64,000 nucleotides of DNA from JBFLVU01 sp964589625 (lineage in GTDB: Bacteria; Acidobacteriota; UBA4820; DSQY01). Below the pieces are notes generated by a model. It was not told the origin of the DNA. It ran no database searches and was given only the letters and a program-made list of their open reading frames with translations. Where the stretch lies: positions 62,001-126,000 of the forward strand of contig CAZPSH010000005.1 in the NCBI GenBank assembly GCA_964589625.1. Direction: 5' to 3'. How positions within the stretch are numbered: position 1 is the stretch's first letter; the number at the start of each line of letters is the position of its first letter. The position numbers and the translations under genes were made by a program. Positions 23,890 to 33,032 of this stretch are shown piece by piece.

Positions 23890-25455
23890 TCAGCGGCTGC
23901 CCCGGAAGGAGCGAAGGGACCCCTCCACCCCGGGAAGCGCATCGGCGCACTCCGAGGCCATGAGCCCGTATCCCCCGAGCCTCTGGAAGGCCAGATCGGC
24001 CGCCGCGCCGTGCCACCAGGCGGCCAGGGACGCGGCGTCGTATGCCTCCTCCCCCCGGCCGAGGAGGGCCGCCGCGATACCCGTGAGCACGTCCCCGAAG
24101 CCCGGCCCCGCCATGTGGGGCCCGCCCGTCAGATTGAGGCGCCAAGGGCGGCCGGGGGCGGCCAAGAGGCTTCGGTAGCCTTTAAGCAGGAGGACAGCCC
24201 CCGCCTTTTCGGCGACCTCTGGGATCAGCCGGTAACGCCCCGTCAACACATCCGCGGCAGGCATCCCCAGGACCCGTCCCATCTCCCCGGGGTGGGGCGT
24301 AAGCACCCGGGGCCCCGCGTGGACCCTGAGGCGGTCAGACCTTCCGGCGAAGGCGTTGACCCCGTCCGCGTCCACGACCGCGGGCAGGCTCGCCTGCGCG
24401 TAGAGCGCCTCCATCAGGGCCGACGTCTCCGCCGTCCCTCCCACCCCCGGTCCCATCCCCAGCGCGTCGGCCTGGGTGCAGAACCCCAAGATCGGGGTCA
24501 GGGCATCCATGCTGAGGGTGCCGTCGGCCGTTTCGGGAAGGGGAAGGGTCATGGCCTCCGGAAGGGAGGCCGCAACAACCGGCTGGACCGAGGCCGGTAT
24601 CGCCACGGTGACCAGGCCGGCCCCGGCCCGGAGCGCGCCGCGGGCGGCCAGCACGGCGGCCCCGCTCTTGCCCCGGGACCCCGCGACGAGCAGGACGCGC
24701 CCTGTGTCGCCCTTGTGGGCCCCCGGCGGCCGGGGCCGGGCGAAGGAGGCCGCCCACGGCAGGTCCAGCGCCTCCCCGACGGGGGTCAGCCGCCGGACGG
24801 CCTCCTGAGGGATCCCGATGTCCAGCAGGCGCACGGTGCCGCACAGGGGCGCGCCTTCGGGCGTGAAGAGGCAAGGTTTGGCAAGACCAAGCGTCAGCGT
24901 CAGGTCCGCCCGGACCGTCGGGCCGAAGGGGGCCAGGGCGTCCCCGGAAAGGCCGGAGGGGACATCCACGGCCGCAACGGTCCCCCCCCAGGCGTTCAGG
25001 ATCTCGATGAGGGAGGCCGCCCCTCCGCGGGCCGGCCCCGAAAGACCGGTGCCGAGCAGGGCGTCCACAGCCAGGGAGGATCCCTCCAGGCTCCTTCGGA
25101 GGGCCTCCGGGCCGGCCTCTCCCCACGCCGGCGTCCAGGGGACGGCCGCGGCCTCCATCTTCTCGAATTGCGCGCGCCCGTCCCCGGAGAGGGTGGCGGG
25201 TTCCGCGGCCAGCAGGACGCGGGCGCCGACGCCCCGCTCTTTCAGGAGCCTCGCCACGGCCATCCCGTCGCCCCCGTTGTTGCCCCTTCCGCAGAGGACG
25301 GCCACCCTTCCCGTCAGCCGCTCCGGAAGTTCCTTACCCAGGGCATCCACGATGGCGGCAGCTGCGCTTTCCATCAGGCGGAGGGACGGGATTCCCATCT
25401 CTTCGATGGAGATCCGGTCCACCTCGCGCACGTCCCGGGACCAGTAGAGTTTCAT
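23890..25455 (-). CDS. nnr: Bifunctional NAD(P)H-hydrate epimerase/dehydratase
   Basis: 521 residues. The N-terminal YjeF_N epimerase domain has CGRGNNGGDGMAVARLL (about 58-74), and the C-terminal CARKD dehydratase domain has GHKGDTGRVLLVAGS-like and the nucleotide motif GFGDVLTGIAAALL. Together they repair hydrated NAD(P)H. The C-terminal motif reads GGPHMAGPGFGD where the usual form is N-x-G-MA-x-GGxGD; the catalytic GxGD is kept. Starts at ATG 25455, 17 bases before tsaE follows. Confidence 0.92.
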   Translation of the reverse strand: MKLYWSRDVREVDRISIEEMGIPSLRLMESAAAAIVDALGKELPERLTGRVAVLCGRGNNGGDGMAVARLLKERGVGARVLLAAEPATLSGDGRAQFEKMEAAAVPWTPAWGEAGPEALRRSLEGSSLAVDALLGTGLSGPARGGAASLIEILNAWGGTVAAVDVPSGLSGDALAPFGPTVRADLTLTLGLAKPCLFTPEGAPLCGTVRLLDIGIPQEAVRRLTPVGEALDLPWAASFARPRPPGAHKGDTGRVLLVAGSRGKSGAAVLAARGALRAGAGLVTVAIPASVQPVVAASLPEAMTLPLPETADGTLSMDALTPILGFCTQADALGMGPGVGGTAETSALMEALYAQASLPAVVDADGVNAFAGRSDRLRVHAGPRVLTPHPGEMGRVLGMPAADVLTGRYRLIPEVAEKAGAVLLLKGYRSLLAAPGRPWRLNLTGGPHMAGPGFGDVLTGIAAALLGRGEEAYDAASLAAWWHGAAADLAFQRLGGYGLMASECADALPGVEGSLRSFRGSR

Positions 25456-25587
25456 CTCCGCATGCTCCGACCCTCCGGAGGAGGCCGAATGCCCGAGGCC
25501 CCGGGCCTCCGCCGTGTCCCTCCCCGCCGCACCTCGCATCGGCCCCCAATCCCTTGCGCGCGGCCCGCAGGGATTTTCAGCAACCTG

Positions 25588-27366
25588 CTAGAAGCCGCCG
25601 GCCATGAATCGCCACTGGATGATCTTGAGGTTGATTTCCCGAAGCCGCTGGGTGAGGATCCGGCAAAGGATGATGAGGAACTGGTACGCCGATTCCACGT
25701 CCACGGACAGGATCTCGTTGAGAACCGTGCGGGAGATCGTGAGTACCGTCGTGCCGTTCACGTGGGCACGGGCGTCCGCGGAGCGGGGCTCGTTGTCCAC
25801 CAGGGCCATCTCGCCGAAGAAGTCGCCCTTTCCCAGGATGGCCAGGGCCTCCTCGCCCACCCCCGGGATGTGTTTGGTGATGCGTACCTTTCCGTCGAGG
25901 ATGATGTAGAGCTTGTCCCCCCGGCCCCCCTCCTTGAAGATCAGCTCGTCCTGGTTGTAGAGCTCCTCCGTGGAAAAGGCGGCCAGGAGGCGGAGTTCCT
26001 TGGCCGAGAGGCCCTGCTCCTGCAGGAGTTTGATCTTTCGGTCCAATTCGATGGAGATGGCCTTGGATCGGTTGGCCTCGTCGGTGCTCAAGGCCGACTT
26101 TTGGGCGGCCCCGGCCTCGGAAAAGAAGGTCTTCAGAAGGTTGTTCGCCTCCCGGGTCCTGCGGGAGAGGGATTTCCAGAAGTGCCAGTAGAAATGGACG
26201 GCAACCTCCTTTTTGAGCTCGAAGAACGGGTCCAGGTCGCTCCGCCGGATCCGGAAGAGCACGCCCTCGGTGCTGGCCAGGGCGTCGGCGCTCCGGTGGG
26301 CCGGATCGATGAAGTTCATTTCGCCGAAGAACTCCCCCTTCTGGGCGAGGGCGAGCGGCTGTTCTCCGAACGGAGTCTGCTTGACGAGGCGAACCTCTCC
26401 TTTCTCCACGAGGAAGAGAGCGTCCCCCTCGTCGTTTTCGTCGAACACGACGTCTCCCGGTTTTACGGCTATCTCCTTGACCGCCTTGGCGACGACGAAG
26501 AGGTGTTCGTCCGCCAGGGTGGCCAGGATGTCGAAGGCCCTCAACCGCAAGGCCAGGCGGAGGAGGTCCTGCCGGACTTCGTCGGGGGCGGCGGTCTTGG
26601 TGATCTCGTGGATGTCGCGGACGGCCCCCCGCCCCAGAAGGCTCTCCTTCTCAAGGTCGAGCTGGTGGACGCACTGATTGAACAGGGCCAGTCGCTTCTT
26701 CACGATCTCGCTCCGGGCCGCCCGGTTTTGGATCCCCACCTTTTCGAGGATGTATTTGAACTTCTCCTGTAGTTCCGGCGCCGGCGGGCGGCCCGCGGCG
26801 CTGTCGAGGATCATCGCGTCCACCAAGCTCGCCAGGGATGCCTTGTAGCTCTTGAGGTAGAAGAGGGCCCGCCCCATGAGGGCGTGGGCCTCGGCGTGGA
26901 AGGGATTGATGGCGATGAGGGCCTTCAGTTCGCGAATGCTTCCCGAAAAGTCGTTGTTCCGGTAGTCGAGCTTGGCCAGGCTGAAGCGGGCGGCCTCGTT
27001 GGAGGGGTTGTGGATGAGCGCGATGCGGTAGCACTCCCGGGCCCGCTCGGCCTGTCCCTTCCGCTCGAAGATTTCCCCGATGGCGGCGAGCTGGCCGGAC
27101 TGCCGGTCCTGGCGGCCCCGCTCCTCCTTGAACTTGGCCATGAGGCGGTGGCGCTCGTGCTCGTCCTTCTCCTTGAGGAGGTTGCGCATCTTTCCCAGGC
27201 CGATCTTCATGGCGAGGCTCGCGGGGAAGAGCTTTACGCCCCGCTCGTAGAGGGCCACGGCCTCCTCGAAGCGGCCCTGTTCGGCGAACTTCCCGGCCAC
27301 CACGAAAAGGTCTTCTGGATCGAGATTCAACGGGTTGGAGCCGACGCCCTCGGCTGGCTGGGTCAC
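25588..27366 (-). CDS. TPR protein with two cyclic-nucleotide-binding domains
   Basis: 592 residues. TPR-like helices cover about 15-210. Two cNMP-binding beta-rolls follow, at about 278-382 and 450-560, each with a full phosphate-binding cassette: FGEMNFIDPAHRSA at 347-360 and FGEMALVDNEPRSA at 517-530. No kinase, channel, DNA-binding or cyclase domain is seen, so it looks like a stand-alone cNMP-sensing scaffold. Starts with GTG after GAGGAGG. It is not overlapped by its neighbours. Confidence 0.85.
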   Translation of the reverse strand: MTQPAEGVGSNPLNLDPEDLFVVAGKFAEQGRFEEAVALYERGVKLFPASLAMKIGLGKMRNLLKEKDEHERHRLMAKFKEERGRQDRQSGQLAAIGEIFERKGQAERARECYRIALIHNPSNEAARFSLAKLDYRNNDFSGSIRELKALIAINPFHAEAHALMGRALFYLKSYKASLASLVDAMILDSAAGRPPAPELQEKFKYILEKVGIQNRAARSEIVKKRLALFNQCVHQLDLEKESLLGRGAVRDIHEITKTAAPDEVRQDLLRLALRLRAFDILATLADEHLFVVAKAVKEIAVKPGDVVFDENDEGDALFLVEKGEVRLVKQTPFGEQPLALAQKGEFFGEMNFIDPAHRSADALASTEGVLFRIRRSDLDPFFELKKEVAVHFYWHFWKSLSRRTREANNLLKTFFSEAGAAQKSALSTDEANRSKAISIELDRKIKLLQEQGLSAKELRLLAAFSTEELYNQDELIFKEGGRGDKLYIILDGKVRITKHIPGVGEEALAILGKGDFFGEMALVDNEPRSADARAHVNGTTVLTISRTVLNEILSVDVESAYQFLIILCRILTQRLREINLKIIQWRFMAGGF

Positions 27367-27469
27367 GACGGCCTCCTCGTTCGGCCATTGTAGGGAGAGG
27401 CCGCCGCACCGTCAACGGACCGCCCGGGGAAGGAGGGCCCGATCCGGCGGACCCGGGAGGCCGCCGCGG

Positions 27470-27940
27470 CTAGCGCGCCGGCTTTTCCAGGTGGGCGAGG
27501 AGGGTGGCGGCGTGGCCCTTGGCGGAGACCTTGGGGTAGGCCCTCAGGACGGTTCCACCGGGCTCGAGGACAAAGGTGGAGCGGATCATCCCCTTGCTTC
27601 GTCTGCCGTACATCACCTTTTCTCCCCAGGCCCCCACGGCCTGAGAGAGGCGCCCGTCGGCGTCGCTGAGAAGGGGGAACGGAAGACCCTCCCGGGTGAC
27701 GAAGGAGCCGTGGGACTTCTGCGAGTCGCGGGAGACCCCCGCCACATGGTAGCCGAGGGCTTCAAACCGGGGGAGGAGGTCTCGGAAGTCCCGCGCCTCC
27801 AAGGTGCACCCCGGCGTGTTGTCCTTCGGGTAAAAGTAGAGGACCAGCCCCCGGGGGCCAGCCAGGTCCTTCAGGGTGCGGACGGCGCCCGTCTCGTCCG
27901 GCACCTCGAAGGCGGGGCATCTGTCTCCCTCCTTCAGCAT
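27470..27940 (-). CDS. bcp: Peroxiredoxin, Bcp/PrxQ family, 1-Cys form
   Basis: 156 residues. The active site is NTPGCTLEARDFRD with peroxidatic Cys45. Most Bcp proteins carry a resolving Cys five residues later, but here that position is Arg50, so it should act as a 1-Cys enzyme or use another thiol (Cys8 is the only other cysteine). Reduces peroxides. ATG at 27940 follows GGAGGAG; the longer frame upstream is Arg-rich and not conserved. Divergent from ubiX. Confidence 0.92.
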   Translation of the reverse strand: MLKEGDRCPAFEVPDETGAVRTLKDLAGPRGLVLYFYPKDNTPGCTLEARDFRDLLPRFEALGYHVAGVSRDSQKSHGSFVTREGLPFPLLSDADGRLSQAVGAWGEKVMYGRRSKGMIRSTFVLEPGGTVLRAYPKVSAKGHAATLLAHLEKPAR

Positions 27941-28084
27941 GGGCTCCTCCTTCAAAGAAGATAGGAACACGGCCGCGCGGCGCGCTCTTCCGCCTCGCAC
28001 GGCATGACCGGACCGCGGAATCGCGTCTTTCGAGTAGAATACCCCTCACAATCCCCCCGAACTCGGGAGGAGCGGGAGGTGCGC

Positions 28085-28705
28085 GTGAGGGATGACGAGA
28101 AGGGCGCGGGCGGTCCCGGAAAGGTCCTGGTCGTGGCCTCCTCGGGGGCCAGCGGAGCGCGCCTGGCCCTCCGGTTTCTCGACCACCTGCTCGCCCATCC
28201 GGGTGTCCGGAGGGTCCACTTCCTCCCCTCCCGGGCCTTCTCTCTTGTCCTGGGCCGGGAGGAGGGCCGGAGCCTCGAGCAGTGTCTGGACCCGGCCGGG
28301 ACGGCTGGGCGGCTCCTCCTTCACCGGGAGGAGGACCTGGATGCCCCGGTGGCCTCGGGATCTTACCCCTCCGACGGGACGGTCCTGATCCCGGCCAGCA
28401 TGGCCACCGTGGGCGCCGTTGCCTCCGGGGCCGGGCGCAACCTCCTCCACCGGGCCGCCGAGGTCGCGCTGAAAGAGCGCCGCACCCTGATCGTCGTGCC
28501 CCGGGAGACCCCCCTTTCGGTGATTCACCTGAGGAACCTCGCGACGCTGGCCGAGGCGGGCGCGGTCGTGGCGCCCTTTGTGCCCGCCTTCTACCAGGGT
28601 CCCCGCTCCGTGGAGGATCTCATGGACCACTTCCTCATGCGGATTTTTGATCATCTGGGACTGGAGACGCGCCTCGCCGGCCGCTGGGGGGAGAGCAACC
28701 GGTGA
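28085..28705 (+). CDS. ubiX: Flavin prenyltransferase UbiX
   Basis: 206 residues. Family marks are SSGASGARLA near 18-27, PASMATVGAVASGAGRNLL, and VVPRETPLSVIHLRNL. UbiX makes the prenylated FMN cofactor used by UbiD-type decarboxylases in quinone synthesis. Start: two GTG codons are possible (28079 and 28085). I chose 28085, six bases after GGGAGG. Its stop overlaps the next gene's GTG (GTGA, 28702-28705). Confidence 0.92.
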   Translation: MRDDEKGAGGPGKVLVVASSGASGARLALRFLDHLLAHPGVRRVHFLPSRAFSLVLGREEGRSLEQCLDPAGTAGRLLLHREEDLDAPVASGSYPSDGTVLIPASMATVGAVASGAGRNLLHRAAEVALKERRTLIVVPRETPLSVIHLRNLATLAEAGAVVAPFVPAFYQGPRSVEDLMDHFLMRIFDHLGLETRLAGRWGESNR

Positions 28706-29571
28706 GACGGTTTGTCCATCGCCTCTTCGCCGTGCTGGAGATGATCAAGTTCCAGCACACGGTCTTCGCCCTCCCCTTCGCCCTCCTCTCCATGCTTTGG
28801 GCCGCGGGCGGGTGGCCCGGCTGGCGGACCTTTCTTTGGATCCTCGGCGCCATGGTGGGGGCCCGGTCCGCGGCCATGACCTTCAACCGCCTGGTAGACC
28901 GCCGGTTCGATGCCGAGAACCCCCGGACTTCCCGTTGGCCCCTCGTGACCGGGCAGGTCTCCATGCCCTTCGCCTGGGGTTTCCTGGCCGCGTCCGTGGG
29001 ACTCCTGGTCCTTTCGGCGTGGAGGCTCAACCCGCTCTGCCTGGCTCTCTCGCCCCTGGCCCTGGCGGTGCTCCTGGGCTACTCCCTCACCAAGCGCTTC
29101 ACCACCTGGTGCCACCTCGTCCTGGGATTTGCCGACGGCATCTCCGCCCCGGGGGCGTGGATCGCCGTCTCGGGAACCTTGGACGGATCCGGACCCTCCT
29201 GGTGGCTCTGCGGCGCCATGACCTTCTGGATCGCCGGGTTCGACCTCCTGTACGCCCTCCAGGACCTGGCCTTCGACCGCTCGGTGGGCCTCCATTCCTT
29301 CCCCGCTCGCCGCGGCGTAGGGGCTACCCTCTGGCTCTCGGCCGGGGCCCACGGTCTCACGGTGTTCTGTTTGGCGGCGGCGGCGAGATCCGCCGAGGTG
29401 GGGGGCGTCTTCTCCGGAGCCGTCGCGCTGGTGGCCGCCGCCCTGGTCGTCGAGCACCTCCTCGTGCGCCCGGGGGACCTCTCGCGTCTCAACGCCGCCT
29501 TTTTCACGACGAACGGCTTCATCGCCGTCGGCCTCCTCGCCGCCGGCGCCCTCGACTCGTTCCTGGCCTGA
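28702..29571 (+). CDS. UbiA-family polyprenyltransferase (4-hydroxybenzoate or MqnP type)
   Basis: 289 residues, seven or more membrane segments. The two Asp-rich motifs of UbiA are present: NRLVDRRFDAENPRT near 62-76 and DLLYALQDLAFDR near 178-190. It attaches a polyprenyl tail to an aromatic acid in the membrane. Coupling to ubiX fits either ubiquinone or the futalosine menaquinone pathway (MqnP); sequence alone does not tell. Starts with GTG overlapping the ubiX stop. Confidence 0.88.
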   Translation: MRRFVHRLFAVLEMIKFQHTVFALPFALLSMLWAAGGWPGWRTFLWILGAMVGARSAAMTFNRLVDRRFDAENPRTSRWPLVTGQVSMPFAWGFLAASVGLLVLSAWRLNPLCLALSPLALAVLLGYSLTKRFTTWCHLVLGFADGISAPGAWIAVSGTLDGSGPSWWLCGAMTFWIAGFDLLYALQDLAFDRSVGLHSFPARRGVGATLWLSAGAHGLTVFCLAAAARSAEVGGVFSGAVALVAAALVVEHLLVRPGDLSRLNAAFFTTNGFIAVGLLAAGALDSFLA

Positions 29572-29585
29572 ATCGCGTCCCGGAG

Positions 29586-30938
29586 TCAGCCCTTCAGGCG
29601 GGAGACAAGGACCCCCGCTGCCACGAGGAGGGGATCCCACACGGGGGCAAACGGGGGGGCGTAAGCGAGGTCGAGAAGGGCGAAGTCCTCGGCCTTCATC
29701 CCGGCCGTCACCGCGGCGGCCAGGGTGTCCACCCGGCCCTTGGTGCCCTCCGGGCCAGCCACCTGCCCCCCGAGGAGGCGGCCCGACCGGCGGTCCGCGG
29801 TGAGCTGAACGGTGACGCTCCCCCCTCCGGGGTAGTAGCCTGCCCGGCTTCCGGCCTCAACGACGGCCTCCGCCGGATCGAATCCCGCCGAGGCGGCCTC
29901 CGCGGGGGACAGCCCCGTCAGCCCCACTTCCAGGCCGAAGGCGCGGGTGACGGCCGTCCCGACCACGCCCGGAAAGCGCTCTCGATGTCCGGCGACGTTG
30001 GCCCCCGCCACCCTTCCCATCTTGTTGGCCGTTGTACCCAAGGGGAGGTAGACCGGGCGGCCCGTGAGCAGGTGCCGAACGGCGCAGCAGTCCCCGGCGG
30101 CCCACACGGCGTGGACTCCCGTGGCGCAGGTCTCATCCACGAGGATTGCCCCTTTTCCGTCCCGGGGGACCGGCGAACCTTCCAGGAAGTCCGTGGACGG
30201 GCGAACCCCGGTGGCCGCGAGGATCAGGTCGGCGTGCAACTCCCCCCGGTCGGTTCGGAGGCCGAGGATCCGCCCCCCGGTCCCGAGCGTTTCGAGCACC
30301 CGAACCCCCAAAAGCACCCGCACGCCGCGGCTTTCGAGCTCCGCAAGGACGCGCGCCTTCAGAGGTTCCACGAGGGTCTTGAGCACCCGCTCCGACCGGT
30401 TGATGAGCGTGACGGAGACGCCGCGCGCGGCGAGGTTCTCGGCCATCTCGATGCCGATGTACCCGCTCCCCCAGACCAGCGCAGACCGGGGGCGCGTGTC
30501 GGCTAGAAAGGCCTGGAGGCGCCGGCCGTCTCCGAGATCGTGCATGCCGAAGAGGTTCTCCCCCTCGAGGCCCCTCAAGTCGGGAAGGACGGCCCGGCTT
30601 CCGGTGCTGATCAGCAGAGCGTCGTAGGGTTCTTCGGACCGCCGTCCGGAGGGCAGGTCTTCCACGACCACCCTTTTGCGGCCTTCCTCCAGAGAGACGG
30701 CTCTTTGCCGAAGACGCACCTCGATCCCCCTTCGGGCGATCTCCTCAGGATCCAGCGCAAAGAGATCGTCGAGGTCCGGCGTGATCCCTCCCACGACGTA
30801 GGGAAGGCCGCACGCGCCGTAGGAGCGGTCGGGGCCGGCGTCCAGGACCGTCGCCTCCCACCGTGGATCCAAGCGCCGGACCTTGCTGGCCGCGCTCATC
30901 CCCGCCGCCATGCCACCGAGTACCAGGAGCCTGGGCAT
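29586..30938 (-). CDS. CoA-disulfide reductase / NADH oxidase-like flavoprotein
   Basis: 450 residues. FAD motif GGMAAGMSAASK is at the N-terminus, and the redox-active Cys is Cys43 in SYGACGLPYVVGG, the position of the catalytic Cys in CoA-disulfide reductase. The NAD-binding GSGYIGIEMAENL follows. A rhodanese domain is absent. It would reduce CoA disulfide, or act as an NADH oxidase/persulfide reductase. Convergent with the ubiA-family gene (14-base gap). Confidence 0.87.
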   Translation of the reverse strand: MPRLLVLGGMAAGMSAASKVRRLDPRWEATVLDAGPDRSYGACGLPYVVGGITPDLDDLFALDPEEIARRGIEVRLRQRAVSLEEGRKRVVVEDLPSGRRSEEPYDALLISTGSRAVLPDLRGLEGENLFGMHDLGDGRRLQAFLADTRPRSALVWGSGYIGIEMAENLAARGVSVTLINRSERVLKTLVEPLKARVLAELESRGVRVLLGVRVLETLGTGGRILGLRTDRGELHADLILAATGVRPSTDFLEGSPVPRDGKGAILVDETCATGVHAVWAAGDCCAVRHLLTGRPVYLPLGTTANKMGRVAGANVAGHRERFPGVVGTAVTRAFGLEVGLTGLSPAEAASAGFDPAEAVVEAGSRAGYYPGGGSVTVQLTADRRSGRLLGGQVAGPEGTKGRVDTLAAAVTAGMKAEDFALLDLAYAPPFAPVWDPLLVAAGVLVSRLKG

Positions 30939-31021
30939 GATTCGCCCTCCTCCGGAAGGATTATAGCCTCCATCCGCTCTCCCGGGTTGTTCGCAGGTCC
31001 TCGGGCCCGTATGCTGGGTCC

Positions 31022-31783
31022 ATGGAGGAGACCCTGATCCTCTCCGACGCGTGGAGGGAGCGCCTCGAAGGACCGCTCTCGGAGAGGGGTTTAGCCCCTC
31101 GCTGGGCGGAGGCGTCTCCGCTTCCCGGAGGGCGGGGGACGGCCCGCCGCGTCCGGATTCTGGGTTTCGGTTTCGTCTTGAAGCGGGAGGTCCGGGGTGG
31201 TCTGTCGCGGCTGCTCCTTCCCGATCGGTTCCTGTTCAGGACCCCCTTCCGTAGGGAGTGGGCCGACGCGAATCTCGCCGCCGTGGCGGGCCTCTGCCCG
31301 CGCCCCGCCGCGAGGAGCTACCGATCTGCCGGTCCCCTGTCCGTCGTGTACACCCTCCTCGAGGAAGTCACCGAGGGGCGCTCCTTGCTGGATTCCCTGG
31401 CCGGTGGCGACCGGCCGCCCTGGGAGGCGGCAGGGAACGCCCTGGCCCGCCTGCACCGTCTGGGCCTCGTCCACGGGGACCTCAACGCGGGCAACGTGTT
31501 GGTCTGCCCGGCGGGGGAGATCCTCTTTCTGGATTTCCGCCACTCCCGCCGGGAGGGACCTCCGCCCTCGGCGCGGTCGCGACGGAATAACCTCAATCGC
31601 CTGAGCCGGTCGGTGTTCAAGGAGACGTGGCGGAGGGGCCTCCCGTTCCCGAAGGCCTTTCCCGGACTCCTCGCCGACGGCTACGCCGAGGGGTGGGGCC
31701 ACCGGGAGAATTGGCTCCAGGCCTGGGCGGATGGCCCTCCCCTGCCGGGCTTCTTCAGGCGTGCCCTCTGGACCCGGTTTTGA
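31022..31783 (+). CDS. Lipopolysaccharide kinase (Kdo/WaaP)-like protein
   Basis: 253 residues of the protein-kinase-like fold. The catalytic loop HGDLN is at 151-155 and the metal-binding DF at 171-172, as in KdkA and WaaP-type kinases that phosphorylate LPS core sugars. No clear ribosome site is seen before the ATG. Its last 29 bases overlap the convergent mtaB gene. With rfaE1 this supports an LPS-bearing envelope. Confidence 0.8.
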   Translation: MEETLILSDAWRERLEGPLSERGLAPRWAEASPLPGGRGTARRVRILGFGFVLKREVRGGLSRLLLPDRFLFRTPFRREWADANLAAVAGLCPRPAARSYRSAGPLSVVYTLLEEVTEGRSLLDSLAGGDRPPWEAAGNALARLHRLGLVHGDLNAGNVLVCPAGEILFLDFRHSRREGPPPSARSRRNNLNRLSRSVFKETWRRGLPFPKAFPGLLADGYAEGWGHRENWLQAWADGPPLPGFFRRALWTRF

Positions 31784-33032
31784 GATCATTCTCCACCAGG
31801 ATTTCCCCCCGGGGAGCGTCCCCTTCCCACGAGGTCAGCCGGACCGTGACCCAGCGGTTGTGGGGAACCGACCGGTCGAGCCGGACGTCGAGGAAGTTCG
31901 AGGTGAGCGCCCGACCGTATCCGGAGTCGGGGGAGAGGGTCAGGGCTTCGAGGGGCCGGTCCATCTGCGAGCGCGCGAAGGCCTCTTTCTTCGAACGGCC
32001 GAGGGCCACGACGGAGCGGGTCCGCGCCGCCACCTCTCCGGTGGGCAGAGGGGGCAGCGCGGCCGCCACCGTGCCGGGCCGAGGCGAATAGGCGAAGGCG
32101 TGGAGAAAGGCTGCGGGGCTTTGGTCCAGGAGCCTCAGGGTGGCGGTGTGGTCCTCCCGGGTTTCGCCGGGGAATCCGCACAGGACGTCGCTGCCGAGGC
32201 CGATGCCCGGGACCTCTTCGGCAAGGCGCAGGAGGAGGTCCGCGTAGAAACCCGCCTTGTAGTTCCGCCGCATGGCCGCCAGCACGGCGTCGGAACCGCT
32301 CTGGAGAGGGATCTGGAGGTGGCGCGCCAACCGATTCTCCGTGGCGAGGAGCCGGGTGAGGTCCGGGGTCACCGCCTTCGGCTCCACCGAGTTGAGCCGG
32401 AGGCGGAAGTCGCCATCCACCCTCAGCAGGCGCTCCAGAAGGGCGGGGAGCCCGCCCTTCAGCCCCAGGTCCTTCCCGTATTCGCCGGTGTTGATGCCCG
32501 TGAGGACCACTTCCCGAAAGCCCGCCTCCAGAAGGCCGGCGAACTCGGCTTCGACCTCTCCGGGGGGCACGGAGCGGGACGGCCCTCGCACCGACGGGAC
32601 GATGCAGTAGGAACACGGCTGGTTGCAGCCCTCCTGGACCTTGAGAAAAGCCCGCGTGCGGTCCGGGAAGAGGGGCACCCAAGGTCCGGGAGCCGAGGCA
32701 CCGGGGCCTCGTTCCTCCAGGAACCGCAGGAGAGACTCCTCATCCGAAAGGACCGCATCCACGCCGGGGAGGGCGGAAAAGGCCTCCGGGGTTCGCCGGG
32801 AGGCGCACCCGAAGACCGCGAGTTGCGCTCGGGGGTTGGCCCGCTTCAGGGACCGAACCGCCTTCCGGGAGTCCCTGTCCGCCTTGTGGGTGACGGTGCA
32901 GGTATTCAGGAGGATGAGGTCGGCCGACTCGGGGGGGGCCGGGACGGCACCGGCCCTCGTCAGGCGCGCGGCGACCTTGGCCGAATCGTACTGGTTCAGC
33001 TTGCAGCCCAGGGTGAGGACGGCGAATCGCAT
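31755..33032 (-). CDS. mtaB: tRNA t6A methylthiotransferase MtaB (MiaB family)
   Basis: 425 residues. N-terminal UPF0004 cluster cysteines are Cys10, Cys45 and Cys76; the radical-SAM cluster CxxxCxxC is Cys136, Cys140 and Cys143. The start MRFAVLTLGCKLNQYDS is typical of MtaB rather than MiaB or RimO. It converts t6A37 to ms2t6A37. ATG is coupled to the upstream TPR gene by TGATG. Last gene of the long minus-strand run. Confidence 0.92.
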   Translation of the reverse strand: MRFAVLTLGCKLNQYDSAKVAARLTRAGAVPAPPESADLILLNTCTVTHKADRDSRKAVRSLKRANPRAQLAVFGCASRRTPEAFSALPGVDAVLSDEESLLRFLEERGPGASAPGPWVPLFPDRTRAFLKVQEGCNQPCSYCIVPSVRGPSRSVPPGEVEAEFAGLLEAGFREVVLTGINTGEYGKDLGLKGGLPALLERLLRVDGDFRLRLNSVEPKAVTPDLTRLLATENRLARHLQIPLQSGSDAVLAAMRRNYKAGFYADLLLRLAEEVPGIGLGSDVLCGFPGETREDHTATLRLLDQSPAAFLHAFAYSPRPGTVAAALPPLPTGEVAARTRSVVALGRSKKEAFARSQMDRPLEALTLSPDSGYGRALTSNFLDVRLDRSVPHNRWVTVRLTSWEGDAPRGEILVENDLKTGSRGHA

